From contig JANWHW010000026.1 of the NCBI GenBank assembly GCA_025450195.1, positions 1 to 60,744 on the forward strand: a DNA stretch of 60,744 nucleotides, read 5' to 3'. A model generated the notes under the pieces. It was given only the letters and a program-made list of their open reading frames with translations. It ran no database searches and was not told the DNA's origin. Each line of letters begins with the position of its first letter. Within the stretch, counting starts at the first letter, position 1. The position numbers and the translations under genes are program-made. Origin of the DNA: Solirubrobacterales bacterium (GTDB lineage Bacteria > Actinomycetota > Thermoleophilia > Solirubrobacterales > 70-9). This document shows positions 1-8,183 of the stretch, in pieces.

Positions 1-77
1 CAAATCTCGAATGGATCGACCGCGCTGGCCGCGAGGACGCTGAGATCGCCGCTGAGATCGCTGCCCTAGATGGTTAG
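1..77 (+). CDS. 3' end of a gene cut by the window edge, probably tRNA dimethylallyltransferase MiaA
   Basis: The frame beginning at base 3 is open to a TAG at 75-77 and encodes a 24-residue tail (NLEWIDRAGRED, then an AEIAAEIA stretch). Its codons have the GC-rich third positions of the neighbouring genes, so it looks like real coding sequence. The call rests on position, since miaA often precedes dapF in actinobacteria, and on a loose match to MiaA C-termini. No catalytic part is in the window. Its stop codon is also the start of the proposed dapF -10 hexamer. Confidence 0.4.
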   Translation, partial: NLEWIDRAGREDAEIAAEIAALDG

Positions 78-80
78 GCT
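75..80 (+). promoter_or_regulatory. Candidate -10 hexamer of dapF (TAGGCT), overlapping the upstream stop codon
   Basis: TAGGCT ends 8 bases before the dapF ATG, and no Shine-Dalgarno sequence is visible. The TAG at 75-77 is also the stop codon of the preceding gene. The same arrangement recurs across the window and suggests a leaderless or nearly leaderless transcript. No clear -35 box is seen. Confidence 0.5.
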
Positions 81-88
81 GCCCGTCG

Positions 89-934
89 ATGCAATTCGAG
101 AAGTGGCAGGCGCTTGGCAACGACTACTTGATCCTTGAGGCCGATGCGCTCCCTTGGGAGCTGAGCGCCGGGAGAGTGAGACGGCTCTGCGACCCTCATT
201 TCGGGATCGGGTCAGATGGCGTGCTGCTGCTCTCGCGAAGCGACGATCCAAGCTTCGTCGCCGAGTTGCGGATCTTCAACCCGGATGGCTCCGAGGCTGA
301 GCTCTCTGGCAACGGCGCCCGCGAGGCGATCCTCTATCTGCGCCGCCACGGCTGGACGGACGCCGAGACCTTCTCGATCGGCACAGTGGCGGGCCCGATC
401 ACGCCGACGATCACCTCGGAGCGGACCTGCTCGGTCGAGATGGGCCGCGCGACCACCCAGTCGAAGGACTTCCCGTCGGGAGGGCCCGACGGGAAGGGGA
501 CGCTCGTGGCCGGCGGTCGCGCCTGGGATTTCCAGCACGTCTCGATCGGCAACCCACAGTGCGCGATCCTCGTGGAGGAGGGCCTGGAGGACCTGGACCT
601 CGCCGCAATCGGCTCCGACATCGAAGGCGATGAGATGTTCCCGAACCGGACCAACGTCTCTTTCCTGCGTGTCGAGGGAAGCCGAGTGCGGGCGCGGATA
701 TTCGAGCGAGGGGTGGGTGAGACGCTCTCCTCTGGGACCGGGGCCAGCGGTGCCGCTGTGACGGCTTTTCTGGACGGGGCCGAGAGCCCGATCGTGGTTG
801 AGCTCGACGGCGGGGAGCTCGAAGTCGAGGTTTCGAAGGACCTCGATATCCGCCTCAGCGGCTGGGCCGAGCCGGTTTGCCGCGGGGAGTTGTCCGACGA
901 GCTGCTGGCGGCGCTCGGCTCGCTGGACGAATAG
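89..934 (+). CDS. dapF: Diaminopimelate epimerase homologue with both catalytic cysteines replaced by serine
   Basis: DapF converts LL- to meso-diaminopimelate for peptidoglycan and lysine, using two Cys residues as a thiolate/thiol pair. This 281-residue protein has the full-length fold: an N-terminal KWQALGNDYL, the first active-site block (NPDGSEAELSGNGAR, residues 64-78) and the second (ERGVGETLSSGTGAS, 206-220). At the two positions that are normally Cys it has Ser73 (TCT, 305-307) and Ser215 (TCT, 731-733). The rest of both motifs is intact, so the reading frame is sound. Family membership is clear, but epimerase activity is doubtful. The next gene is an LL-DAP aminotransferase type, which makes LL-DAP directly. 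The ATG at 89 fits the family start and the -10 box at 75-80. Confidence 0.9.
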   Translation: MQFEKWQALGNDYLILEADALPWELSAGRVRRLCDPHFGIGSDGVLLLSRSDDPSFVAELRIFNPDGSEAELSGNGAREAILYLRRHGWTDAETFSIGTVAGPITPTITSERTCSVEMGRATTQSKDFPSGGPDGKGTLVAGGRAWDFQHVSIGNPQCAILVEEGLEDLDLAAIGSDIEGDEMFPNRTNVSFLRVEGSRVRARIFERGVGETLSSGTGASGAAVTAFLDGAESPIVVELDGGELEVEVSKDLDIRLSGWAEPVCRGELSDELLAALGSLDE

Positions 935-937
935 ATT
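932..937 (+). promoter_or_regulatory. Candidate -10 hexamer of the dapL-like gene (TAGATT), overlapping the dapF stop
   Basis: TAGATT begins with the TAG stop of dapF (932-934) and ends 9 bases before the next ATG at 947. No Shine-Dalgarno is seen in the 12-base gap. It may give the aminotransferase its own transcript. Confidence 0.4.
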
Positions 938-946
938 TCTCCGCCC

Positions 947-2116
947 ATGGGAATCGCAGATCCGTCCAAACGCCTGGAGGCGATGCCTCCCTATATGTTC
1001 GCCGAGCTGGAGCGCAAGGTCGCCGGCAAGCGCGCCGCCGGCATTGACGTGATCAGCCTCGGGATCGGCGACCCCGATGAGCCGACCTACCCCCACATCG
1101 TCTCGGCGATGCAGGAGGCGGTGGCCGAGCCGGCCAACCAGAAGTACCCGAGCAATCGCGGCCGGCCTGAGTTTCGCGAGGCCTTTGCCGAGTTCTATGA
1201 CGAGCGCTTTGGGGTTGAGATCGACCCGGAGGCCGAGGTGATCCCGGCGGTTGGCGCCAAGGAGTGCATCTACAACCTCTGCTTCGCTTTCCTCGACCCA
1301 GGTGGGGTGGCGCTCGCCTCCGATCCGGGCTACCCCGTGTACACCGGGGGTCCGATCCTTGCCGGCGCGACACCGGAGCTGCTGCCGCTCGTTCCCGAGC
1401 TGGGCTTTGCCCCCGACCTCAGCGCCGTGCCCGCCGAGGTCGCCGCGAAGGCGCGGCTGATGTTCCTCAACTACCCGAACAACCCCAGCGGCGCGGTGGT
1501 CCCCGAGGGCTTCTTCGAGATGGTCGTCTCCTTTGCCCGCGAGCACGAGATCCTCGTCGTCCACGACAACGCCTATTCGGAGACGACCTATGACGGCTAT
1601 GTCGCCCCCAGCTTCCTGGCGACCCCAGGGGCCAAGGAGGTTGGGGTCGAGGTCTTCTCGCTCTCCAAGGGCTACAACATGACCGGCTGGCGATGCGCGG
1701 CGATCCTTGGCAACCCAGAGGCGATCCAGACCTACTGGCGCCTGAAGACGAACGTCGACTCGGGCCTTTTCGAGGCGGTCCAGCTTGCCGGCGCCGCGGC
1801 ATTGCGTGGATCGCGCGGGCCATTGGAGAGGATGAACGAAACGTATACGCGCCGCCGCGATCTGGTGGTCGGCGCTCTGCGCGAGATCGGCGTCGAGGTG
1901 AGCGCGCCGAAGGGGACGATCTACGTTTGGGCCCCCGTTCCCGAGGGCCACTCCTCAACCTCGTTCGCCGAGCTGGTCCTGGAGGAGGCGGCAGTGATCG
2001 TCTCGCCCGGCTCGATGTATGGGCCGAGCGGCGAGGGCTTCTTCCGAATCTCCCTCACCACGCCGGACGATCGAATCTCCGAGGCGGTCGAGCGGATGCG
2101 CGAGCACCTGGCCTAA
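947..2116 (+). CDS. dapL: Class I/II PLP aminotransferase, probable LL-diaminopimelate aminotransferase
   Basis: This 389-residue fold-type I aminotransferase has the substrate arm motif ISLGIGDPDEPTYPHI near residue 38, the NYPNNPSGA motif, the aspartate of VVHDNAYSE and the PLP lysine in FSLSKGYNMTGWR. Length and motifs match the DapL group, which converts tetrahydrodipicolinate to LL-DAP in one step with glutamate as amino donor. The position directly after dapF supports this substrate. Related aspartate or alanine aminotransferases cannot be excluded from sequence alone. It starts 12 bases after dapF. Confidence 0.8.
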   Translation: MGIADPSKRLEAMPPYMFAELERKVAGKRAAGIDVISLGIGDPDEPTYPHIVSAMQEAVAEPANQKYPSNRGRPEFREAFAEFYDERFGVEIDPEAEVIPAVGAKECIYNLCFAFLDPGGVALASDPGYPVYTGGPILAGATPELLPLVPELGFAPDLSAVPAEVAAKARLMFLNYPNNPSGAVVPEGFFEMVVSFAREHEILVVHDNAYSETTYDGYVAPSFLATPGAKEVGVEVFSLSKGYNMTGWRCAAILGNPEAIQTYWRLKTNVDSGLFEAVQLAGAAALRGSRGPLERMNETYTRRRDLVVGALREIGVEVSAPKGTIYVWAPVPEGHSSTSFAELVLEEAAVIVSPGSMYGPSGEGFFRISLTTPDDRISEAVERMREHLA

Positions 2117-2126
2117 AGGCCAGGTG
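2105..2126 (+). terminator. Hairpin containing the dapL stop codon
   Basis: CACCTGGCC (2105-2113) pairs perfectly with GGCCAGGTG (2118-2126) around a TAAA loop. The stop codon TAA lies in the loop. No T-run follows, so it is either an L-shaped terminator or an RNA 3'-end stabiliser between convergent genes. Confidence 0.55.
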
Positions 2127-2145
2127 CCCTGCAGTCCCGATTGGG

Positions 2146-2985
2146 TCAGTCGACCTCGACTTCATCGACCATGCCCTTGAAGGCATGAGGCGGGCCACCC
2201 TGGCGATCGCTGATGAAGCAGAGGAGGGCGTAGCGCCCTGGCTTCAAGTTGAAGTTGACGAGCTGGCTTTCGCCACCTTCGATCACAGCGGTCGACTGAG
2301 ATCCTTTTTCGTCAATGGGAGGCGCTTCGTTCTCGGATTTCAGCGCTTTCTCCACATCCGCGACCGTGGCGTCACCTTTCAGCGGCGCGATGATCAGATG
2401 ATGCGGCTGGGCACCGATGTTGGCGAAGTCGATTTCGTTCTCGCCGGCGGTAAGGCCCTCGGCGGTGAAGCTGTACTCGCTGGCCTCGACCGTCGTGTCG
2501 GATGCGAGCTCGGCGTCTGACTGGTCGCCGGTCACTTCAGTTGCTGGGACATTGCTCGAGTCGAGCTTGGTTTCGGTGTCGGTCGCGAAGTAGGTTCCCG
2601 GCTCGAGCACCTGCGTCACCGTGATGCTTTCCCCCGGTTTCGTCGTGCTGACGCCTCCGCCCGCGAAGAAGAAGTCCGGGAACGGTTTGCCCTTCATTGC
2701 ACTTTCGAGGCCTTCGACGACTTCCTCAGCCGTGTGATCGCCCTCGACCCGGATCAGCTGCAGTTCGCCGTCACGGTCGCTGCTGTTGGTGAAGGTGATC
2801 TCCGCCTCCCCCGAATCGGCGTTTTCAGGCGCAGTGAGCTCCACCGCTTCCCCCTTGCCGTTCAGTTCGAAGGTCAGCTCCTGAGTGCTCTCCTCACCGC
2901 AGGCCGCCAGCCCGAAAACGACTGCCATGGCAAGTGCAACGCAAACAACCACGGGATATGGGGCTCGACTGGGAATTCGGCTCAC
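2146..2985 (-). CDS. Secreted lipoprotein with cupredoxin-like motifs
   Basis: The start is the GTG at 2985, because AGGAGGAG lies just upstream (2990-2997) and a signal peptide follows at once. A longer frame would run into the gene upstream. The 279-residue protein has a hydrophobic segment ending in the lipobox LAAC, so it should be lipid-anchored outside the membrane. Two Ig/cupredoxin-like beta repeats are suggested. The first contains a PGESITVTQVLEPGTY stretch. The second has PHHLI and then Cys, His and Met in LLCFISD and PPHAFKGM, the order of a type 1 copper site although the spacing is long. Copper binding is an inference. It is the last gene of a minus-strand cluster. Confidence 0.7.
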   Translation of the reverse strand: MSRIPSRAPYPVVVCVALAMAVVFGLAACGEESTQELTFELNGKGEAVELTAPENADSGEAEITFTNSSDRDGELQLIRVEGDHTAEEVVEGLESAMKGKPFPDFFFAGGGVSTTKPGESITVTQVLEPGTYFATDTETKLDSSNVPATEVTGDQSDAELASDTTVEASEYSFTAEGLTAGENEIDFANIGAQPHHLIIAPLKGDATVADVEKALKSENEAPPIDEKGSQSTAVIEGGESQLVNFNLKPGRYALLCFISDRQGGPPHAFKGMVDEVEVD

Positions 2986-3040
2986 TCTCTCTCCTCCTCG
3001 ATCGATGGACGAAGCACCCGTACCCCGGTGCCCGATGAAC

Positions 3041-3865
3041 CTAACGCTTGCGCCAGTAGCGGTCCAGCCCCCGCCACTGATATTCGGGCGGGACGCAGTG
3101 GAGCAGCTGAGCAGCCTCCTCCACACCGTCTGCCCGCTCAGCGATCAGCTCGCGATGGCGCGCCTCATAGGCATCCTCCGCCAATTCGCGGGCAAAGCCG
3201 GCCTCTTCGCGCAGCCGCTCGCGGACGATCGCCAGGTGCTCCTCCGGCTCCTCGACGGCGCCGAAGTGGGTGAGAGCAAGACGCTGGGGCTGCCAGGCTT
3301 CAACCTTCTCGATCGATTCCTCCCAGACCTCGATCTGGATATCGGGCGGTGGGGTGGGGGGGACGACCAGGTTCGTGCCGGGGATGAGGACGGCGGCGAC
3401 GTCGCCTACGAAGGCGGTGCCGCTCCCCTCGTGCAGGTAGCAAACGTGGTGGGAGGCGTGGCCGGGGGTGTAGGCGACCCGCATGCCGAGGACGGTCTCA
3501 CCGCCGCTGAGAGGCTTCACGTTGGCTTCGGGAACCGGAACGATCTCGCCCCAGAGCCGCTGCATCTGGTCTCCGTAGAGTTGCCCCGCGCTGGCCAGCA
3601 GGCGGGAGGGGTCCACCAAGTGAGGCGCACCGCGCTCGTGAACGTAGACCTCCAGCTCCGGCCAGCGGCGCACCAAGGCGCCGGTCGCGGCAGCATGATC
3701 GAGATGGATGTGGGTGAGCAGCAGGGCGCGCGGGGCTTCCTCGCCAAGCGCCGCCAGAACCGTCTCGATCGAAGACTCGGGCCCAGGGTCGACAAGAGCT
3801 CCATCCACCTCCCAGCAGCCGATCACGTGAGGGCGCCCGAGATGCTCGACGTCGATGACGCGCAT
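3041..3865 (-). CDS. Metallo-beta-lactamase fold hydrolase
   Basis: The 274-residue protein has the MBL metal motif THIHLDHAAATG near residue 52, then YTPGHASHHV and FVGDVAAV, which supply the other metal ligands. It resembles glyoxalase II-like and MBL-fold thioesterase-like proteins. The C-terminal third, a run of charged helices, is typical of family members annotated only as MBL-fold hydrolases. The substrate is unknown. It lies 14 bases after the epimerase gene and 55 before the lipoprotein start, so the three may be co-transcribed. Confidence 0.85.
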   Translation of the reverse strand: MRVIDVEHLGRPHVIGCWEVDGALVDPGPESSIETVLAALGEEAPRALLLTHIHLDHAAATGALVRRWPELEVYVHERGAPHLVDPSRLLASAGQLYGDQMQRLWGEIVPVPEANVKPLSGGETVLGMRVAYTPGHASHHVCYLHEGSGTAFVGDVAAVLIPGTNLVVPPTPPPDIQIEVWEESIEKVEAWQPQRLALTHFGAVEEPEEHLAIVRERLREEAGFARELAEDAYEARHRELIAERADGVEEAAQLLHCVPPEYQWRGLDRYWRKR

Positions 3866-3879
3866 TGCGATCGGGCTGC

Positions 3880-4878
3880 TCAGGCCGCTGCCGGCGAAGG
3901 GAACCGGTCGTCGGCTTCCAGCGTCTGCCGAAGACCCTCCTCCATGCCACGGGGGGCGTAGCCGAGCTCACGGCTTGCCTTCTCGTGGCTGGCCCAGAAG
4001 GTGACGCCGTCGGCCGAGGCGATCAACTCGCGAAGGTTCGGTGGTTGGCCCATCATCTTGCCGACCAAGGGGCCGATAGGCGTCAGCGCCTTCATCAGCG
4101 GCACCGGCATCGCGTGCTTCGGAGCCTTGCGTCCGCTGACGTCGGCGACGATCTGGATCGCGTCGCGGATCGTGGTGACCGGCCCGCTCAACACGTAGAC
4201 CTCGCCGAGCTTGCTCTTGTCGAGGGCGAGCAGGATGCCGCTGGCGATGTCCGCGACATGGGTCATGCAGATCCCGAACTCCGGGAAGGGGATGAAAGGC
4301 AATCTCCCGGCGAAGAACTGTTCGAGCAGGTCGGCGACCTGAGAGGTGTCGTCTGGCCCGTAGACCCCGCCCGGTTGGACGATGATCGCAGGCAGATCCT
4401 GCTCAGCAATTATTCGTTTGACGATCCGGTGCGCCTCGAGCTTGGTCTCCTCGTAATAGGAGGTGAATTCTTTGCCCGGGTGCTCGTAGGACTCGTCGAC
4501 GACTTTGCGATGGGTATTGCCGAAGATGCCGCAGGTCGAGACGTAGACGATCTTTGGGACCTTGGCCTCGAGCGCCGCGTCCATCACCCGCTCTGTGCCG
4601 GCCACGTTGGCCTCCCACATCGCCGGACGCTGCTTGGCGGGGATCCCCACCTCGTACATCGCTGCGGCGTGGATGACCGCGTCGCAGCCCTCCATGCCTT
4701 GGCGCATCGTCTCGCCGTCGCTGAGGTCACCGGAAACCAGCTCGCAGCCGAGACTCACGAGCTTCGCGGCTTTCTCGGGGCTGCGCACGAGGCAAACCAC
4801 GTCATCTCCGCGCTCGCGCAGCTGGCGAACCGTCTCTCCGCCGATGAACCCTGTCCCTCCGGTAACAAAAACCTTCAT
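3880..4878 (-). CDS. NAD(P)-dependent epimerase/reductase of the extended SDR family
   Basis: The 332-residue protein begins with a Rossmann motif (VFVTGGTGFIG, residues 3-13). It has the catalytic YYEETK (YxxxK) near residue 150, with a preceding Ser/Thr in YVSTCGIFG. This resembles the dihydroflavonol reductase/hopanoid-associated reductase branch. Family members act on sugar nucleotides, steroids or terpenoid ketones, and the substrate here is not determined. It is divergent from hflX, with a 66-base shared promoter region. A TAGGCT box sits 6 bases before its ATG. Confidence 0.85.
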   Translation of the reverse strand: MKVFVTGGTGFIGGETVRQLRERGDDVVCLVRSPEKAAKLVSLGCELVSGDLSDGETMRQGMEGCDAVIHAAAMYEVGIPAKQRPAMWEANVAGTERVMDAALEAKVPKIVYVSTCGIFGNTHRKVVDESYEHPGKEFTSYYEETKLEAHRIVKRIIAEQDLPAIIVQPGGVYGPDDTSQVADLLEQFFAGRLPFIPFPEFGICMTHVADIASGILLALDKSKLGEVYVLSGPVTTIRDAIQIVADVSGRKAPKHAMPVPLMKALTPIGPLVGKMMGQPPNLRELIASADGVTFWASHEKASRELGYAPRGMEEGLRQTLEADDRFPSPAAA

Positions 4879-4884
4879 GGCTGC

Positions 4885-4890
4885 AGCCTA
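4885..4890 (-). promoter_or_regulatory. Candidate -10 hexamer (TAGGCT) of the epimerase gene
   Basis: On the minus strand TAGGCT ends 6 bases before the ATG at 4878, so the transcript would be leaderless. It lies in the divergent hflX region. Confidence 0.45.
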
Positions 4891-4930
4891 TATACAGGCG
4901 CTCCGGTGCGTGGGAAGCGATGTCTACGCC

Positions 4931-4936
4931 TACAAT
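4931..4936 (+). promoter_or_regulatory. Candidate -10 hexamer (TACAAT) of hflX
   Basis: TACAAT ends 8 bases before the GTG at 4945, which I take as the hflX start. No ribosome binding site is seen, so a leaderless transcript is likely. This supports the start choice. Confidence 0.4.
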
Positions 4937-4944
4937 CGAGCTCA

Positions 4945-6270
4945 GTGCATCGATCGAGGAACGGACGCAATGCCCAGACACACAATGGCGCGAGTGGCGC
5001 CGGCGTATCGAATCCCCGGGCCCGGCAGCGGGCGCTTGCGATCGGTATCGGAAACGGAAGCGGGGGGGACGATCCGCTGGCCGAGCTGAAGGAGCTTCTT
5101 CGCACCGCGGGTGTGGCAACCGCGGGCGAGGCGGTGCAGCAGCGAGAGGCGCCAGACCCAGACCGCTACTTCGGCCGCGGCCGGCTGGCCGAGCTGAAGT
5201 CAGAGATTGCGGCCTGCGATGCGAACCTCGTTGCCTGCGACGACGAGTTGGCGCCGCGCCAGGAGCGGAACCTGGAGGACGCCCTTGGCGTGCCGGTGAT
5301 CGACCGCACCGCGGTGATCCTCGACATCTTTGCCGACCACGCCCACTCGGCCGAGGGCAAGCTCCAGGTCGAGCTGGCTCAGCTTGAGTACAACATGGCG
5401 CGAATGAGGGGGCTCTGGACCCACCTCGAGCGTCTCGGTGCCGGCAGAATGGATGGTGGCATCGGCACCAGAGGCCCGGGCGAGTCCCAGATCGAGACCG
5501 ACCGCCGCCTCGCGCGTGACCGGATTGCGGCGCTTCGGCGCCGTCTGACGCGCCTCGAGCGCAACCGTGGCGTGATGCGTGCTCGGCGCGACCGGTCGTC
5601 GCTGCCGCGGATCGCTCTGGCCGGATACACCAACGCCGGCAAGTCGACCCTGCTCAACGCGATTACGGGCGCTGACGTCGGCGTGGGGGATCGGCTCTTT
5701 CACACGCTCGACCCAACCACTCGCAGCTTCGACCTCAATGGCCGCAGCTACCTTCTAACCGACACGGTTGGCTTCATCGAGAAGCTGCCGCACCAGCTGG
5801 TCGAGGCCTTCAAGGCAACTCTCGAGGAGACGGTGCTGGCAGACCTGATCTTGCACATCGTCGACGCCGGTGAGCCGGAGGAGCGCCGGCTGGCCGATAT
5901 GCGAGCCGTAGATGAGGTGCTGGAGGAGATCGGTGCCGGAGAGCAGCCACGTCTTTTGGTGCTCAACAAGGCAGACCTTCTCAGCCCGGACGAGCGGGAT
6001 GAGGCGCTACTGCGCCACCCCGAGGGGGTGCTTGCCTCAGCGCTTGAGGGAGAAGGAATCGATCAGCTCAAGCAGCGGATCGACGTCGCGTTCGCAGATA
6101 CGTTGGCCGAGGTAGAGCTGCTTATCCCATACACGGAGGGCGCCCGGCTCCACGAGCTCTACGAGCTGGCTGGAGAAATCGATCGCAGCGAGCGCGAGGA
6201 TGGCGTTCTGGTTCACGCGAAGGTCCCGATTGCCGAGCTGCATCGCTTCGACGACCTCGCCGTGGCTTAG
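4945..6270 (+). CDS. hflX: Ribosome-associated GTPase HflX
   Basis: HflX is a GTPase that splits or rescues ribosomes under stress. The 441-residue frame shows the N-terminal HflX domain (PDRYFGRGRLAEL near residue 70 and the GRMDGGIGTRGPGESQIETD linker region) and the G domain, with P-loop AGYTNAGKST, switch II DTVGFIEKLP and NKAD. The same frame stays open far upstream through the antisense epimerase gene, which is a shadow. I chose GTG 4945 from the family's N-terminal pattern (RALAIGIG, then LAELKELL) and the -10 box. Some uncertainty of the start remains. Confidence 0.9.
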   Translation: MHRSRNGRNAQTHNGASGAGVSNPRARQRALAIGIGNGSGGDDPLAELKELLRTAGVATAGEAVQQREAPDPDRYFGRGRLAELKSEIAACDANLVACDDELAPRQERNLEDALGVPVIDRTAVILDIFADHAHSAEGKLQVELAQLEYNMARMRGLWTHLERLGAGRMDGGIGTRGPGESQIETDRRLARDRIAALRRRLTRLERNRGVMRARRDRSSLPRIALAGYTNAGKSTLLNAITGADVGVGDRLFHTLDPTTRSFDLNGRSYLLTDTVGFIEKLPHQLVEAFKATLEETVLADLILHIVDAGEPEERRLADMRAVDEVLEEIGAGEQPRLLVLNKADLLSPDERDEALLRHPEGVLASALEGEGIDQLKQRIDVAFADTLAEVELLIPYTEGARLHELYELAGEIDRSEREDGVLVHAKVPIAELHRFDDLAVA

Positions 6271-6273
6271 GGT
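6268..6273 (+). promoter_or_regulatory. Candidate -10 hexamer (TAGGGT) of dut, overlapping the hflX stop
   Basis: The TAG stop of hflX (6268-6270) is the first half of TAGGGT, which ends 7 bases before the dut GTG at 6281. This is the third case in the window of a stop codon within a candidate -10 box. Confidence 0.4.
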
Positions 6274-6280
6274 CTCGACC

Positions 6281-6712
6281 GTGGAGCTGAAGGCGGCGCT
6301 GCTCAATCAGGAGGCGACCCTGCCGACTAGAGCGCATGAGGGAGATGCGGGGCTGGACCTTTACGCCTGCGAGCCTGCGCATATCGGGCCCGGAGAGCGA
6401 TGGAGCATCGGAACCGGAGTGGCGATTGCGATACCGGATGGACATGCCGGGTTGGTGCTGCCCAGATCGGGGTTGGCTCGGGAGCACGGGATCGCGCTGG
6501 TGAACAGCCCGGGGCTGATCGACTCCGGCTATCGGGGCGAAGTGCGCGTGCTGCTGCTCAACACCGACCCCGCAGAGACCTTCAGGGTCGAGTTGGGCGA
6601 CAGGGTCGCGCAGCTCGTGATCGTGCCGGTCGTCCTGGCCGAGCCCGTGGAGGCCTCTTCACTTGCCGAATCGGCTCGTGGCGAGGGCGGCTTCGGGTCC
6701 AGCGGTCGTTAG
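6281..6712 (+). CDS. dut: Deoxyuridine 5'-triphosphate nucleotidohydrolase (dUTPase)
   Basis: dUTPase hydrolyses dUTP to dUMP and pyrophosphate, keeping uracil out of DNA and feeding dTMP synthesis. All five trimeric dUTPase motifs are present in 143 residues: DAGLDLYA, PRSGLA, GLIDSGYRGE, RVAQLV and the C-terminal RGEGGFGSSG arm. The GTG at 6281 gives the normal N-terminus; the frame is open further upstream but overlaps hflX. Its last 4 bases overlap the 3' end of the convergent gatD gene. Confidence 0.95.
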   Translation: MELKAALLNQEATLPTRAHEGDAGLDLYACEPAHIGPGERWSIGTGVAIAIPDGHAGLVLPRSGLAREHGIALVNSPGLIDSGYRGEVRVLLLNTDPAETFRVELGDRVAQLVIVPVVLAEPVEASSLAESARGEGGFGSSGR

Positions 6713-7446
6713 CCGGAGAAGGCGGCACGGCGCGCCGATTCGTGAGCAGCCTCCTCGAGCCGGTCGTCGAGAGGCTCGAGCCGTGGGAGCGATCCGGTCC
6801 GGCGCTCGATGGCCAGTGCAATCAGGCGGTCGGCCAGCCAAGCGTTCTTGGGGAGAAGGGGCCCATGCAGATATGTCCCTATGAGGTTGCCTCGACGGAC
6901 CCCCTCGAGCCCGTCTTGGCCATTGTTGCCGAAGCCCGAAAGGACGCGCCCCAGGGGAATGCTGCCGTCGCCTAGATAGGTGCGTCCGCCGTGGTTCTCA
7001 AAGCCCGCTAGGACCTGCTTTTCGCCGTCCATCTCGACCTCGATCGCAACGTTGCCGATCAGGCGCGAGCCCTCCTCGCGGACTGTCTCGAGATCGACTA
7101 GGCCAAGCCCCGGCAATCGCTCCGCATCGAGCTGGTAGCTGTGTCCGAGTAGCTGGTACCCGCCGCAGACCGCCAGCAGGACGGCACCGTCATCCACTGC
7201 CGAGGCAAGGGCGGACCGCTTGGTTGCGACCATGTCCGCGGCGACGGCCCGCTGGTCTCGATCCTGGCCACCGCCGAGGTAGAAGAAGTCGTGAGCGCCC
7301 GGGTCGACGCTCTCGCCGGGCCCGGTCGTGGCGTGGGAGAACCGGATGCCCCGCCATTCGCAACGGCGCTGCAGGAACAGGATGTTGCCGCGGTCGGCGT
7401 AGATGTTCATCTGGTCGGGATAGAGGGCAAGGACTCGGAGCTCCAT
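6709..7446 (-). CDS. gatD: Lipid II isoglutaminyl synthase, glutaminase subunit GatD
   Basis: GatD supplies ammonia to MurT for amidating the D-Glu of lipid II to D-isoglutamine. The 245-residue class I glutaminase-like protein has the nucleophile Cys94 in AVCGGYQLLG and the histidine His194 in GTYLHGPLL. The ATG at 7446 follows a GAGGGAGG ribosome site and overlaps the stop of the methyltransferase gene by one base (TGATG), which implies translational coupling. The MurT partner is two genes upstream rather than adjacent, because a methyltransferase gene sits between them. Confidence 0.93.
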   Translation of the reverse strand: MELRVLALYPDQMNIYADRGNILFLQRRCEWRGIRFSHATTGPGESVDPGAHDFFYLGGGQDRDQRAVAADMVATKRSALASAVDDGAVLLAVCGGYQLLGHSYQLDAERLPGLGLVDLETVREEGSRLIGNVAIEVEMDGEKQVLAGFENHGGRTYLGDGSIPLGRVLSGFGNNGQDGLEGVRRGNLIGTYLHGPLLPKNAWLADRLIALAIERRTGSLPRLEPLDDRLEEAAHESARRAAFSG

Positions 7447-8183
7447 CAGGCCTCCCTCTCCAGAAGGACGATCAGAGAGCCCTCGTGCAGCTCGGTCGCC
7501 GGTATCTCGCGCCGGCCCGCCGGGACCAGCCCGCACGCCGCCGCCTCCGACTCCAGCGTCTGGGCGGCGAAGGTGACGAGGCGCACCTCGTTCGGCTCCT
7601 CGCTCAGGGACCCCTCGGGTGACACCGTCTGGCGCAGGCGACGGATGACGATTTCGCCCGAACCGACCGCCGCCTCTACCGCCAGGCTCGAGTAGACCGA
7701 GCCGTCAATCTCTCGCACGTCGGGGAGGGGAGGAGGCGCACCGTCGGGTTCGGGCATCGCCTCGATGATCGCGGCTGCCAGCAGTCCCCCCGGACGCAGC
7801 GATGCAGCTATACAGCGCAGACACTCGATCCGCTCAGTCGAGTCGGAGAGAAGTTGTAGGAGGTGGGTGGGGGCGAGGGCGAGGGAGGCTCGGGTATCTA
7901 CCTCGAACGCACGCGCGTCGGCCTCGATCGTGCTCAGCGACAGCCCCGTGCCGCGCGACTCGAGAGCGGCGAGAAGATAGGGGTCATGGTCGAGCCCGAC
8001 TACCTGGTGGCCGCGCCGCGCGAGGTGGAGGGCGACGCGACCCGTGCCGCAGCCAAGGTCGAGGATCGGGTCGCCGTACCGCTCCGCCAGCTCCTCCCAG
8101 AGGGGTAGGTCGGCGTTGTAGCTGCCGCACTCGACGTCATGCCAGATCACAGACGCAGGCTGCGTGCCCTGTGCCGCGCTCAT
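7446..8183 (-). CDS. Class I SAM-dependent methyltransferase embedded between murT and gatD
   Basis: The 245-residue protein has the SAM motif ILDLGCGTGRVALHL, the acidic loop VVGLDHDPY and LRPGGLLAAAI. It belongs to the class I methyltransferases, and the substrate is not recognisable. Its start ATG (8183) overlaps the murT stop by 4 bases, and its stop overlaps the gatD start by one, so it is locked into a three-gene translationally coupled unit. That arrangement suggests a role linked to lipid II or cell wall amidation, but this is inference from context only. Confidence 0.85.
   Translation of the reverse strand: MSAAQGTQPASVIWHDVECGSYNADLPLWEELAERYGDPILDLGCGTGRVALHLARRGHQVVGLDHDPYLLAALESRGTGLSLSTIEADARAFEVDTRASLALAPTHLLQLLSDSTERIECLRCIAASLRPGGLLAAAIIEAMPEPDGAPPPLPDVREIDGSVYSSLAVEAAVGSGEIVIRRLRQTVSPEGSLSEEPNEVRLVTFAAQTLESEAAACGLVPAGRREIPATELHEGSLIVLLEREA

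Noticed and set aside
212-1951. A 579-codon minus-strand frame across dapF and dapL
   Set aside because: It is antisense to two genes with clear motifs, is rich in Arg, His and Gly, and shows no family pattern. It is a shadow of GC-rich codon bias.
3865-4944. Upstream part of the hflX frame as a fusion protein
   Set aside because: It is antisense to the epimerase gene and has no matching domain. HflX begins near GTG 4945.
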